From Ramazzottius varieornatus (lineage: Eukaryota; Tardigrada; Eutardigrada; Parachela; Ramazzottiidae): a stretch of 64,000 nt of DNA. Shown one piece after another: positions 44,455 through 57,110 of this stretch (its first letter is position 1; every line of letters begins with the position of its first letter). Made by a program: the position numbers and the translations under genes. Below the pieces are notes generated by a model. That model saw only the letters and a program-made list of their open reading frames with translations. It did no database searches and had not been told where the DNA came from. The stretch spans positions 4,895,092 to 4,959,091 of the forward strand of contig BDGG01000003.1 of assembly GCA_001949185.1 (NCBI GenBank). The letters run 5' to 3'.

Positions 44455-46155
44455 CTAAGGCGGTTCTTCGACGACGATATCCTCCCTAATTTCGGCAACA
44501 TCCGGTCTGTCCCGAAATGCAGTGTGCAGTGCCTTCTGGAATCTGAAACACAATATTCCGTATGAACCTATTCGGGCGAATGTACGGTGTAATATTATAG
44601 AAGCTCAACAGCACACAGAAGTGACTGGTCGATGACTCAACGAAAAGCTATCGCAAGAACAAGCAAAACTCACCTCTCACTCTGGAGCGAGTTCTTGAGG
44701 ATTTTGCATGTTATATCTTCCGCCAATAGTGCGAAGCTCTAGAGCAATAAAGAGAAAAAATGGCCCCACTTCGAGGCGACGCGGATGCAAGGGCAGCTTG
44801 CTTTCCAGCAAACCCGATTTTCCGGAAGGAGAAAACCTACCAACCTCTTCGGACACGATGAAAGTGCGATTCAGCGCTATGGGCATATCCAAATGCAAGG
44901 TAGACCTGATCGCCTATGATAATAACACAGTGATAGAACTCAAGGTACATGAAAACGGTCGGAAGATTCAACTCTGCAGGTGTTTGCTCACCACGTGGAT
45001 ACCAAAGCCTTCTTTGCCTTTCCTTCTTACGGTGATTCCGGAATTCCTAAAGCCTGCTTGAACGCTCAACGCATGCTGCGGAAAGAATAAACATTGATCA
45101 CACTGAGACAAAAGTTCGGAACGAAGAAGAGCATCAACATACCAGAGTTTGGGCGTCCGACAAAGTGCGACAGCGAATATGGAGAATGAAGGGCTCAAAT
45201 TTTAAGGCCACATTAGATGCGGCATTTCCATCCTTCTTCAGCTTCCGTAATGCCGATATCTACTCTAGGAATAACAAAACTGTTTTACCACTAGACGAAG
45301 TCAGTGGTGCAGAAACGAAACAAGAACACTGTTGACTCAGAGCTCGGCTAACAAACTCGACCCGATCGTTTCCCCAAGTGGCGCACGCTTCTAGCCAATT
45401 TAACCTAACACGTGCGTCAGTTGGGGGAAACGATTTGGTTGTGTCCGTTCATCGCTCCCAGCTTACGAAAGCCTCCTGGTTGAAATCGTGTTCGTGAGCG
45501 ACATAGTGCCAGACGCAATCCCCCTTTCCCTCTCCTTCCTGCAACGAAAGCCACCACATACGAAAGTACGCGCTGACTTAGCCAAAACCTTAGCACTTAC
45601 TCGAGAGTACAACATGGTTCTGCCGGAGCAAGAGCTGGTGGAAAGATAGGCAGGTAGGCTGTTGATGAATTCCAGGACGTCTTGGATTTCCACGTCAAAC
45701 GATCCTTTTCGGCTGTTATCCGGAACGATGCTGCTTCCGGTGCAGAGATCCCTGATAACTGCATCCTTCTCCGCGCCAAACTTTTTGTCGTAAACTGTGG
45801 AGAGAACATCCTGTGCCTGCGGAGCAAGCTTGGCCATCTTTCTCTCGTACGGGAAGAGATGATTGCGCAACACCTCAAAACATGTTCGATCAACTGATCA
45901 AATTCAGTGCACTCTGTGGCTCCACAAGGTGGTATTGCAGTCTGAAAATCAAGTAATCACGGCTCACGTCACGCATTGGAATCCGCAGCGTCCAAGATGA
46001 TTTCGTCATCGTCCAACGATCATGGTGCGCGACACGTGTCATTTCTGATTGCTTGATTCTACCATGCCACGTTCTTGAATGTTGAATCGTTGATGTGCCA
46101 GAGTCCAGACTGCCAGACGGACCGGAAGTCGCACTTTTCCTTTAATCTCGCTCAT
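44455..46155 (-). CDS. Uncharacterised multi-exon gene
   Basis: Seven exons give a continuous frame: 46063-46155, 45601-45873, 45143-45259, 44949-45046, 44845-44905, 44674-44738 and 44455-44542, for 264 residues. Recognisable stretches are MSEIKGKVRLPVRLAVWTLA, VLRNHLFPYERKMAKLAPQ, YDKKFGAEKDAVIRDLC, ALRKLKKDGNAASNVALKFE, TPAELNLPTVFMSTLHLDMP and ALLAEDITCKILKNSLQSER, ending AEIREDIVVEEPP. I do not recognise the family. It looks soluble and helical, with no signal peptide or membrane segment. The junction of exons 1 and 2 is the weak point: exon 2 may instead start at 45893 with a different exon 1 donor. Its start lies 63 bp from the start of the opposing phosphotransferase gene. Confidence 0.65.
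45338..45460. repeat. Palindromic unit, full-length single copy
   Basis: It is in an intron of the uncharacterised gene. The left flank AACAAACTCGACCCGATCGT mirrors the right flank CGATTTGGTTGTGTCCGTTC, showing that the inverted repeat extends well beyond the core arms. Confidence 0.8.
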
Positions 46156-46218
46156 CTTCTCACAGTCCCTTACTCGATAACCGAACTAGGGGATTAGGAA
46201 CCCACTCTACACTTCGTC
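46156..46218. promoter_or_regulatory. Compact bidirectional promoter region
   Basis: Only 63 bp separate the ATG of the minus-strand uncharacterised gene from the ATG of the plus-strand phosphotransferase gene. Both transcripts must start within this gap or inside the opposing gene. No TATA box is evident. Confidence 0.5.
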
Positions 46219-46866
46219 ATGAAGGGCGCCAGACTGCGTGGGTTCAAGCATGACAGTCCCGAAGTACGGACGTCCAAGACGCTCAGTTGGATACTTCGCC
46301 ATGGCGCTGTGGATCGCGGCATACAGCTGACGAAAGATGGCTACGCAAAAGTAGATGACATTCTCTCCCAGTTAGAGTTCAGTACGACCACCGTAGAGGA
46401 TATCCGCAGGTTGGTTCGAGAAGACAAGAAGACTCGTTACTCTCTACGCGACGACAACGGTGTCCTGCTGATATGCGCTAATCAAGGCCACAGCATTCCT
46501 GTCGAGGAACTCTCCCTGAAACCTATAACGTCAAGCGAAGACTATCCACAAGTCATCCATGGAACGTACAGGAAGAACATGAAGAGTATCCTGAAAAGCG
46601 GGTTGAAACCGATGACTCGGAATCATATCCACTTTAGCAAAGGGGAGCCTTCAGCTGATATGGCCGTAAGCGGAATTCGTGCCAACTGCGATGTGCTGAT
46701 TTACCTTGATGTGGACAAAGCTCTGAAGGATGGTATTCCGCTGTTCGAGTCGGCCAATGGTGTGGTGCTGAGTCCTGGGAATGCTGATAAATGTATACCG
46801 TCGACTTACTTCCTGAAAGTGGTGGATAGGGTCCACGGGAAGCTTGTTCCTGCACCCAACAAGTGA
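46219..46866 (+). CDS. TRPT1: tRNA 2'-phosphotransferase (Tpt1/KptA)
   Basis: An intronless gene of 215 residues, the usual size for the family. Tpt1 removes the 2'-phosphate left at a tRNA splice junction, transferring it to NAD+ to give ADP-ribose cyclic phosphate and nicotinamide. Family motifs are TLSWILRHGA (Arg27-His28), YAKVDDIL, ANQGHSIPV, VIHGTYR, NHIHFS, SGIRANCDVLIYLD (Arg154) and SANGVVLSPGN. The Arg that normally precedes the A-N-Q-G-H-S motif, a member of the catalytic Arg-His-Arg-Arg set, is Cys86 here (TGC at 46474-46476). That could reduce activity or be a sequence error. The complete reading frame with no intron contrasts with every other gene in the window. Confidence 0.93.
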   Translation: MKGARLRGFKHDSPEVRTSKTLSWILRHGAVDRGIQLTKDGYAKVDDILSQLEFSTTTVEDIRRLVREDKKTRYSLRDDNGVLLICANQGHSIPVEELSLKPITSSEDYPQVIHGTYRKNMKSILKSGLKPMTRNHIHFSKGEPSADMAVSGIRANCDVLIYLDVDKALKDGIPLFESANGVVLSPGNADKCIPSTYFLKVVDRVHGKLVPAPNK

Positions 46867-47627
46867 ACAGGTCTATTGTCCCTGGTACTTCCTGCTAGTT
46901 GGTCGATATGTCTCACCGTTTATCAAATCTGTGTTCCAGAGTTTTCCACCAAATATCGATGTCCTTAATGCCAGACCCTACTACTTTCGTGGTGCGGCAC
47001 TAGAACATGCCCAAATTTGAGTGATTTCCTGTTGATACTGTACTACAGTAGTTGCGCTTTTGATGGTGTCTCGGGTACGTTCATCAGTGGCAGCGCGCAA
47101 CAGCAGGGGTAAACAATCCACCTACAGGAATCCAGTCGATGGTAATAACGGTCCCTGAAACAAGTGGCGGACAATCCCAGCTCATGTTTAATCCAAAACT
47201 TTACAAACATTGCCTCGAACCGTATGAACAACCCGCGTACCCGATGCTGGAGTCTTAGGTTAGTACGCAAAGAATGATCCTCCTGCTTGTCTGAGCCCGA
47301 ATCCGCTTTGAGTCTTTTCTAACTGATCTGATTTTCTTCTCCTTCCATATCACAAGCTGGAACGATACCTGGAAATTCGACTGTAAATTTTATGCTGATG
47401 GACAAAGCAACATGAGCCTAACCAACACGTGAACGCAAAAAGCTCTTCCAGAGCTATCAATAAAATTACCAAAAAGCTGCACAAAAGAATCAAGGTACAA
47501 GATCAGGTCAATCCAGGAAAAGCTGCAGTAAACTATTGTAGCGCGTACAGTAAAAAACAACAAACCGAGAGGCATCAGAGCACAAAAGCACAGAAGTGAT
47601 TATTGTGACCATGGACCAGCGAAAGAG
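46867..47627. other. Gap between convergent phosphotransferase and TESK genes
   Basis: No exon seen. An AATAAA near 47459-47464 on the plus strand could end the phosphotransferase transcript. Confidence 0.35.
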
Positions 47628-50600
47628 CTAAGAAGTGGATAAGGCCAGCATGGACTTTGGATAGATGAGCGCTGCACAAGTTAGCTCTTTATCCCTCAGG
47701 ATCGACTCACTGGGTGTAGACAGCACCCGAATCAAGGGTGGAGGAGGAAGAGGAACAAGCGGAAGTGGAGGAACTTGGAGGACGACACTGGCCAGCGGCT
47801 CGTGCGGAAGGCTGTCGAGGATAAGCGGGCTGACTTGCAGTCCGTCACTGTCGTCGGAACACCGTGAAGAACTCTTGGGTGTGAGGGACTCACAGGAACT
47901 CTGGTCAGACAGACTGTAGTAGGCCAGCTCCGAGTCGGGACTTTGGCCTCGTGGCTTGTTGGGAAGGTCCGAGTTGCGGGGTGTGATGTCTTGGTCGTCG
48001 TCACTGTTGGAGAGATCGTCGAGGTCGCCGGGCTGTAGGGCAACGACGGGAACGCAGTGGTGCCAGCTGGAAGACTCGTAACATGTTGTTGGACCCGCAG
48101 ATCTCTGAATCTACAACGAAGAATACTATGATGTGTAATGTCTCGACGAAATGAAAGAGATCATTTTTCCAAGTGGCGCACGTTTTTGGTGCTGATGACT
48201 GGAAATGTGCGCCACTGCGAAAAGCGATTGTGTTGAACTCGATAAGTTTTCGCAGATGGTGCACGTTCTCAACATTATCATCCGGAAGCTTGCGCCACTT
48301 TGGAAGATAGACTTGTCGAGCTCGTTTGCCCAGGGATACACTAATTAGACTGACCTGTCCAAGTGGTATCTTCCTGACGGCGTTTGGTGAAGCCGGGCAC
48401 GAGTGCGAGTTCTTAAAAGCCGGAATGGGTACACCCAAGTTGAGTTTCTCCGTGGTCGGTCTAACGACCAGCGGAGCTTCGAACACGGTCGGGCTGAGAC
48501 TGCTGCTGTACCCCACAATCTTCTTATTCCCGTCCCTGTACTCTTCCGACAGCAAGGTCGCTTGCGAGAAAGGGTTCACCGTCGACGGGACGTAGTGCGG
48601 ATCAGCGCGACTCATGTGTTCCCCCACACATCGATTCTGGGCGGCATTGACATCAACCAGGTCGACATACGCCAGACTCGTTGACCTTCTCGAATGTCTG
48701 GGTTGTATACTAGACGTGGACTTTCTTCTTGTAGGTCTGAGCATCTGTACATCATCGAGGAACTTGTGTGGCCTGATGCCCGCTTGGACTAGTTCATTAC
48801 GGTCTCGTTGTTTTCTCAGTATTTCTCGGAGGCATTTCTCTAATTCCCTGAAAGGTGGTCTGGATTTCGGCTCGACCAAACAGCATTTGAATGTGAGCTG
48901 GAGGAAGTCTGGTGGACAGTCTTGTGTCATTTCACTGAAAGCTACGTAGTCCACACCAAAGTTCTGCGTACGGGGAAGCACGTCCGGGTCGGAGGCGATG
49001 CGGGCGATGAGCTCGCAGAGGATGATGCCGAAGGAGAAGATGTCGGCTCGCTCGTCATACCATTTCCCCGTAAGGGTTTCGGGCGCCATGTACCAGGGCG
49101 AACCTACCGTTGGCAGCCGTACCAAATTTCGTTTCCTGAACAAACAACCAAAATAATTATTATCATGAAAAATAAAATTCATGCTGAGAGGTTGAGAATT
49201 TCAGTGACGTACAGTGGGTCAGGAATTTTGTCAGCCAGGCCGAAATCGCCCACGACAGCACTTGGACTTTGGTTGACGACTTTGACGAGGATGTTCTTGG
49301 ACGTCAGGTCGCGATGAAAGACGCTTTTCGAATGTAGGTAACTTAGGCCTCGTGCGGTGTCCAGGGCGAGTTTGATTCTCAAACTCCATACGAAGGACTT
49401 GGACGAATCTTGGATCCATTCTTCCAGACTACCACCGTTCATGTACTAAAAACCAAAAGATGTTATCATTTTCATTAGGTGAAAAAGGATTCAAAACAGC
49501 CTGAAAGCACTCTTAAGGGAGGCAATCGGGGTACAGCCACTGCGCGAGCTGATCAGGGTGTTTAACCTTCACCGCTCAGATCAACTGGCGCATAATGACT
49601 TCTCCGTTCAACTCGCGCATCTCTTTGGACATGGTTCTTTCACCGTTCTAACCTCGGTGAGTGCGTGTAGGCAACCAGCGTGGACACAAACTCCACGAAA
49701 CCTGCAAGAACAAAGACCACAAGTGGATTAAAAACAGATTGAGTTTGCAATCTTTCACGACCGCGATCTCGAACATTCCATCTTGAGAACGTTTCAAGTA
49801 GCGGTCGCCACTTAACAGGCCAGCGCCACCAGATACGTGGGCAGCCTATCTGTTCTCACCGAGCTCTTCACCATGTTTCTTGCGCATTACTGTGGCTTGA
49901 GTGTCAAGAGCAGCCATTTTTTCGGTTTGACGACACCGCACCACATCCAAATTCAAGTGCGAATGAATCGTCTTTGCGTGACTAAGAAATCCTCTTCTGG
50001 TCAAACGCACGGACGGAACCGCGTGGTTTGACATTTTTACAGGCCTACTTCAAGCTTCACCGACTCACTTGTCGTCGAACTGTCTTACCGTAAAATATTC
50101 GGATGTTTCAACCGGTTCATCAACTGGACTTCACGCAAGACATTCGGGCGGTTGCTCAGGCTGATGTTCATCTTCAGGACCATCACTTGTCCCGTCGTTT
50201 TGTGCCGAACCTGCAAAATAAAACCCAAAGTTTACTTGAGAGTCTTTCCCGGCTGAAATTGAATGAAATCGAACCTACACCGCGACACCGACCGTAAATG
50301 AAAGTGGTAAACGATACGTCCAAGATCGTTGTGTCAAGTGGCGCAAATTTCCATTGATATTAACTGAAAGCGTGCGCCACTTACGACAACAATATTATGC
50401 GTTTGCGTGTCTGCCTCCCTATTCAACACGCTGTTTTGAATGGTATCAGTCAATCAATGTATCTCATTCGCGTTTCATTGGCCGGAAAATTCATTGTGAA
50501 TCTACTGCAACAGCTCATGACATCCGGCCTCATCCATCTTCCGTCTTTCCTGACAGAAGTTTTCCTCAACGATTTGATAACTGTCCAGCGCTGAAGCGAA

Positions 50601-53600
50601 CGCCGGTCATGACGCACAATGACCACCCATCAGTAATGAAAGGAGGTAACACGAGCTGCCCAAGAGGCAACTTGACATTGCGGCCAGTCACTTCTTTTGT
50701 CATTTCCACCATCGATGATCGATCGCTCCTGACCACCATCACTGAACAAGTGCTCTTCTAATCATAACACTACTCAATCTCAAAGTCATTACATCTTTCT
50801 AATTTCCTTCGAAACATCCGCCAAGTTTAGACTCCAAACTCTGCACGAAGCACTTCCGGGCCGGAATATTCTTCGTGTTTTCGAAGATTCATCGTTAGAC
50901 TTACGCACTCATTTCTTCTCATGCTTCGCATTGGTAGAACAGATACAAGAGAATGTGTAAGTGAGTGGCCAGATGTCACAACAATTCATCTTTCTGTATT
51001 CCGGTTTGCGTGAGAGCGTAACATCTGGTGCATAAATTGACCGGCCATCGCGCCAGCCTACTTTCCACCTCCGAAAACGATGGACACACTTTCGCGTCGA
51101 GCTACCCGTTACAGTCCCCCAAAGAACAACAATGGTATCAGCTGTTAAAGCTATAATGAAGTTCGTTCAAGAGACCGCAAGAACGCACCCAATTCTCACG
51201 ACATCTGACCCAACAAGTGTTTCACTGTCACTACACTACAAACTCTTCCTCCTTCGAGTACTTCATAACTTGACACTTCCAACTTTTCCTCTCCGCCTCC
51301 TCATCACTAAATCACATTCATAAGAGTCTTGAAAATGTTTTTTCCATTCTAAACTGAGGAATTCTTCGCTAACTCAAGTTCAGGAACTTTCTGAACTCAC
51401 ACCGACTCGGGCTTCAAAAATGTTCCCCAAAGTGCGCAAGTTTTCAGTGTCATTGGCTGGTAACTTGGGCCACTTCGAAGAACGCTCTCGTCACTCGTCG
51501 AATTTTCGCAAATGCCTAATTGTCAAGACTATGTTGGTTGAGTGGAACGTTTCGTGGACTTTTTCCCTCATTCGGTTGTGATGATTTTCTCGCTCCAAAC
51601 AAGGACCTTCTGGAGTCAGGACAAGAATGACTTTGGGCTGTTGTCGTACTGTAACAGCAGTAGAATGAGACATTTTGTGCGTTACCGAAGTCACAGGTAG
51701 AACCGGTTCTGTTGCTTCCACAGACCACGCCAAGCAAATCCGACACAATTAGTTGCGTATTATGATTCAGCGCCACTCAACCTCAGCGAATAATCGGTCA
51801 GCTTTCGTGCTAATCTGTAATATTTGTTTGCTCATTTATCCGCGCTTTAAACCGCACTCTTCTGACGATCACGAGCAGACATTGGATATCAGGAGACATT
51901 TGTCCGCCCTCAGCGTTCCGCTGGAAGTGAAACTTGGAACATACTGTATCACAGCTCACACGTCAGCGCGAAGCCCGACACCGTCCTGTAATCTCAGACC
52001 TTCACCTGGTCACGAGTCTCCCAAATCTCGGGCACTGTCGGTTCGATAAACCTACTGACAATGAAGCTGCAGTTTGATACTGTAAGCTCGACTTCAAAGT
52101 CGAAGCACAGGGCGAGACGCGAATTTAGAAGCCAAAGTTTCGATGGTGACAATCAAGGATGACCAATCAAGCGAAGTGGACACAACGCGACCGTTGGTCA
52201 GACGGGCTACTGGGCACGGCCCTCAACACCCGGGAACGGTGTGCGGCACGGCCCTCACGCGTGAAACAAGTTGAGTGGGGTGGACTCGGCCTTGACGCCG
52301 AGTTGATTGACTTGGCGCCAAAACGAACTGCCAAAGTAAACTCGCTCTTACGATGACTGCTGCTCATGACGGAAGTCTTTCCTTCGATGGACTTCCAGCA
52401 GCGCCACAGTTCGAGCAGTTTGGAGCGCCAAATGAATTTTAATTGCTGTCAGACGATTACTGTGGCAGACAGCGGTACGAATACAGCTGACAAAAGCCTA
52501 AATCGATTGTCAACGACAATCAGGACGGCTCACGCATAATAAAAAACCTTCTACGCCAAAGACTGACTGATGATGGCGGCGGCGGCGGCGAACTCATGAC
52601 GTGGAGAAAGCTACAGTTTGATGACGGCGTGTTTAACTTCCACCAAAGTCAAACTCTCCCGTGTCAACACCTAAAACACTTGGTCAGGTTGTGCAGGAGG
52701 CAGATGACATCCGTCAAGGTCGAGGAAGTAGTAAGTAAACCGATTAGAGCAGAGGCTGTGAAAGTCAGTTGTATCAGTCAATCATCAGACATGCCCCATG
52801 GTCAAGTTACTGAGTCCGTTCTGGATTTCTGTTTCCTACAAGGTTCGAAGTAGCAATTAAAAGCAGTGAAGCGGTCAACTGATTGGATTAAGTTTGATGA
52901 TACGCTTTGTCGTTTCACGGGAAAAAACTCTATCTATTCATTACAAGCAAGCAAATGGCCGCGGAAGGTTCTACAAGATTAAATAGCAGGTAATCTCGCA
53001 AGGACGTCAAGCGCGTCGAGAGTACTTGTCGCTCTTTTCCCCAGGAACCGGCCAGTCTTTACCAGAAAGACCCGTCTGTCAGAAAAAAGATAAACGCTAC
53101 CTAAACCTCCCACCATGGCGGATTCGGAAGATGCTGAAAGCCTTCTCGTGTCTTTGAAAGCTCTGTTTATCTTCGCTAGCTTAGAACACGGTCTACTAGG
53201 TTCCGGTGTTCTTCACTGGTATCTGTACCGACAAGATATCGATTGAAATGACTACATTTTCAAGTAAAAAGTATTTCTCAGGGAAGCCAAGCTGACAAGA
53301 CGGACGACCAGCTTGTACAACAATCATCGTTAGGAGGAGCGTCTGGTCCTCGTTCATTTTCCAGATCTGTCAAGTCAGACAGGTCTCCGTGTGGTTCTCC
53401 AAAGTTCAAACAGTTTTTTCTTCATTCAAAAGATTCCTGAAGTCAACGGACATGCTCAGTTTTACCCACAAATGTATTCCTTTGAAGGAACATCTCGTCG
53501 TAATTGCTTACTTCATGAATTCCGGGGCCTGCCTGTACACAGCAAACTTACCCTGACGGATCGACGCACTACGTCAGCGCGAACGTGGCAAGCAAACATA

Positions 53601-54667
53601 CCAGCGCGATGACAGCATGTGTTAGTTAGCTAAGTAACCAGCAAAACACGTCAGCTATCGTCTTGCCTCCGTTCAAGTTTTGCCTGGAATGTTTTCTCCT
53701 TTCTGTACCAATCAAAATTTTTCTCGACTGTAAAGGCAGTATGGGAAAAGTCAGTCGAGCGGTTAACGAGGTCAATCGACGTTGAGTCTCGAGCTTCAAG
53801 TTCCATACAAATTGGCCTGCATCTCGATTACAAAATCAACGACGACAAACAAGCTATGAAACAAACGTTGCCGTCCTCTCGCTTTACAAATTAGCGCGAT
53901 CAGATTGCCTCGTGCTTGTTAGTCTAGCATTCTGCTGGCCACGTTTTCCAAGCTCTGTTGCGGTTCTGCTTGTTTAAAGAGTCAGAAACGAGAAAGAGAT
54001 CGAGCGTCTTTACGCAAGAGCGCAAGACATGTTCTCCTAGGATTGTTTGCTTGCCTTTGCCAAAACCCATGCCATGCCAAGCCAAGCCAAGCCAGCTACA
54101 AAAAGAGAGACAGACATTTTCACCTCAGAATAGACTCCACCGCACCACATCAATGTCTGTTTCCGAGGCCAGCAAAGCTAAAGCATATACTGACAACTGT
54201 TCAAGTTGACATTTCATCTTTCTCCTAAATTTATCTCACAACTGTCTCTTAAACTTTACCCGCCATCAGAACCTTTCACCACCAGCCTCTCGCCATCCAT
54301 TAGCGCAAGAGGCTCGCTCAAAGTCGAACAGACGAGAAACCAGCCTGGAAAGTGTGTGAGTGTGATCCAAATCTGCGTTAGGTAACCAACATTACTACCC
54401 TCATAGCCGTACACACACCTTCGTTTCAGAAGAATATAAAGCGTGTATTCCGTGTCGACGATTAAGCGTCGTTTATCTCGCTTCACCTACCTTGTAGACG
54501 TCGGAGAAAAATCCACTACCCAAACGTTCCAGCAAGAAGTCGTCCAGGCAGTACAGCGCGGTGATGGCCTGCCGTAGCGCTCGACATGACGGTCCGGGTA
54601 TTCGTCCAAAGCTATTCCCATCGTCGACCGCCGCGCGGTCAGGCTCATCCAGCGGTTCGGAGAGCAT
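47628..54667 (-). CDS. TESK: TESK-type protein kinase
   Basis: Six exons join in phase: 54491-54667, 50089-50210, 49653-49701, 49213-49445, 48355-49135 and 47628-48104, giving 612 residues. Kinase landmarks in order are [11 protein letters not shown] (Gly loop), GQVMVLKMN (ATP-site Lys), [40 protein letters not shown] (catalytic loop), [24 protein letters not shown] and [16 protein letters not shown]. The HRDLTSKN loop and [14 protein letters not shown] match testis-specific kinases TESK1/2, relatives of LIM kinases that phosphorylate cofilin and regulate actin. The C-terminal 330 residues are Ser/Pro-rich and poorly conserved, as in the family. The 4.3-kb intron after exon 1 is the longest gap in the gene. 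A nine-codon upstream frame precedes the start in the likely leader. Confidence 0.92.
48150..48340. repeat. Palindromic unit cluster, 2 hairpins
   Basis: The cluster lies in the TESK intron before the last exon. The loop is in the opposite orientation (GGTGCTGATGACTGGAAA) to that of most copies. Confidence 0.75.
50318..50415. repeat. Palindromic unit, single copy
   Basis: Arms TCAAGTGGCGCAAA and CGTGCGCCACTTACG near the 5' end of exon 2 of the TESK gene. Confidence 0.7.
51415..51520. repeat. Palindromic unit, degenerate copy
   Basis: Arms are reduced to CCCAAAGTGCGCAAG and GGGCCACTTCGAAG, but the loop GTGTCATTGGCTGG is still recognisable. Confidence 0.5.
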
Positions 54668-56550
54668 AGCTGGAAACTTTCAAGGTCCGAACAGATTCAA
54701 AAGTTGCATCTTCCTTCCACTGAACGCCTGCAACACAAACGGGCAAACCCAATAGATTAAACCCATGAATCAAGAAGATCAATCGGTTTGATTTGAGTGA
54801 TAATTGGCCGAAGTGTTGACATACCGTGTTTAGACGCAACTGAGCAATAAACCAATCAAAAACCGATGGAGGTGACTGCGCGGCTTGATCGAGGTTATAA
54901 ACTTTGGAACTTGGGCCAAAGTCGCGATTCAATGACAATGAGCAAAGATGAGTCAAAAGCCTGAGATATAAATCTGAAAACAAGAGCACGCTGAGTCAAG
55001 AAGTTTTAAGGCATGAAACAAGTTTATGCGAAGGAAAGCCCGCAAGAGACGGAGAAGTGTTTTGCACTTCAGAAGTTACCCTTCTCCGTCAGCGCACTCT
55101 TCCAACAGGCACCCTCAGCAACACTTTTGGACAATCACAAGCCCACAAAATATTCCTACACGTTCAACAGGATGTAATGAGGCTCATCCGTTGGCATAAT
55201 TTTGTCCTTTCATCCCGTTAGATCAATAGGAAATATTTGTGGATTTGCTCAAACGCACCGGAAACGACGCCTTCAGGAATATCTCCAGAGGTAATTTCGC
55301 CAGTCACAACCTTGACCGTTTTATTGACAGAAGCGAGATAAACAGGAGATATGTCCGTTCTTCCGCTTGATAACACCAGATTCCTCGGGGATAGTACAGA
55401 TGGAAGGAATGTTCAAAGTACGAGAAGGCACTTTTGGTGATGACTACTATTGACTAGCTTACAGAAAGGCACACACGTTTGACATCCATGCAAGTTTTTG
55501 GCTTTTTGCTGTTCTGTCAGTTTTGCCCTGTGTCTATGATGACTCAATCATCGACGGAACACACCAATTCCCCCTTTTCGACCACGTGAGATTGTGATCT
55601 GTGATAGGCGGTCAAACAGCCACGTGGTCGACACTTTGTCATAGCCCGTGCAGGAAGGCGGGGCTGCTGAGGTCACACCCTGTCCAATCAAACATATGTC
55701 CCTCACGCTGACTCACTCGATCGATGGCGTAATCGCAGATGGCGCTACGGTCAGCGTTTCCGTTCCGCGGACCGGAAATGACCACTCTCCCAGCCTAAAA
55801 CCGTTTCTGCGAGCTCTGCAGTCTTTTCTGTGTTTTCTCCGAAACCGTTGGAAGAGAAAATTTTATAAGAAGTTGGCGATCTTGCGCAAGGATCTGCTCG
55901 AGTTTCGCATGCAGAGTAGCCGACGTACAAAGTTTCGCGCATCGAAGGTTTTCGCGAAGGCGCACTGATAGTTTTCAACAATGCTATGCGTAGCAAACTG
56001 GACCAGGATCAAGTTAATAATGGGGTCCCTAGTCAAATATCTGCGGAGATTACTGTGCGTGAGTGTACACGAAGCCGGAGGGAGGAAGCTGTCGCAGAAA
56101 GCTGAGACTTGATATAGTGATGCACTATGACGCCTGCGATCTCCCTTGAGCCCCGATCTGCTGGTATTAGAAGAATTAGGTCAGTGGTAATATCCCCAGC
56201 GTGATCCAGTCAGGAGTCTTTCACATTCCCATCGTAAAGCGTCCGCCGGGTGTCGTTCTATAAAATCGATCACGAACTGCTCTCGCTAGTGTATTTACTG
56301 CCTTCCCCATTCAGAAACTTATTCTCTCGTTTCTGTGCCGCTTAAAAGTTCAACTGTGGGGTATACAGGATGCTTGCGTGTTCTCTGCAAAGAAAATCAT
56401 GTCGGGGAAGAGGTGGAAATCAGTCAAAATTGGACCATCCCGGAAGTCGCAAACTCTGGTCGAGAAGGTCTCCGTATAGGCATCTTTTCGTGAAAGACTA
56501 AAGCCACAGTGAAATTCAGGGGAGGATACTTGCTCGACTTGGTCTCAGGC
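54668..56550. other. Intergenic region upstream of TESK
   Basis: It should hold the TESK leader: an acceptor-like TGTTGCAG at about 54728 suggests a non-coding first exon further up. An open frame at 55648-55968 (plus) is basic and low in complexity and is not supported. Confidence 0.35.
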
Positions 56551-57110
56551 CTACCGTCTTATAATTCCATCCATTTTCCAGCTGTCGAAGACCTCATCGA
56601 ATGTCTTGCCGTTAAGCGCAATGTGCTGTAGAGCCAGGTCGTGGAAGATTGTGATGCTCCTAAACGAGACACCAAAATTCATCAAATACGTACGCGCACG
56701 AATATTCGAAAATTCGCTATCCAGTGTCAACAGAGTTTACCCCACCGTTCTTGCAATGTATTTAGTCTCTCTTTGATGTAAGGGTGCAATACTTTGACCA
56801 GTTCCTTATGGATGTTGGCGGGGTTGTTCCATCCGAGAAAAGTCATTCGTGATTCAGCGCAAGGTTCATGCGTGCCTCCGACAACCATCATCAGTTGGTC
56901 GAGTACAATCCTAAAAAATACAACCTGCAATTAAAGAAGGGAAAAGTCTCTAAAGGCCAAGAAATGATAGATATCGTCAACCAATAGAGCAGCCAATACC
57001 TCTTTCCATTTTCCCAATGTCTTTGACATTAGTTCGGTCAGATCCGTCGTCAGTGTTGAAGGAACTTCCTTCAAGCTCGTAAAACTGTGAATAAACTCGA
57101 GGACTGGCAT
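56551..57110 (-). CDS. MIF: MIF-family protein, copy B
   Basis: Three exons (57000-57110, 56746-56924, 56551-56659) give 132 residues. The protein starts Met-Pro (MPVLEF), leaving the N-terminal Pro that acts as catalytic base in MIF and D-dopachrome tautomerase. Family features follow: VPSTLTTDLTELMSKTLGK, FRIVLDQLMMVVGGTHEPCA and ITIFHDLALQHIALNGKTFD. These match the order of MIF (VPDQLMAFGG-x-x-EPC, then the YYD strand). The first Cys of the MIF CxxC is kept and the second is replaced. MIF proteins are trimeric cytokine-like tautomerases; the role here is unknown. The C-terminus is about 15 residues longer than in vertebrate MIF. Confidence 0.85.

Larger units (their letters stand above)
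50211..54490 (-). other. 4.3-kb first coding intron of the TESK gene
   Basis: No nested gene is supported. It holds two palindromic units (50318-50415 and 51415-51520) and a short GGC repeat near 52574-52590. Confidence 0.45.

Noticed and set aside
55648-55968. Plus-strand 106-codon frame as a gene
   Set aside because: No domain, no splice context, and no sign of coding composition beyond being open.
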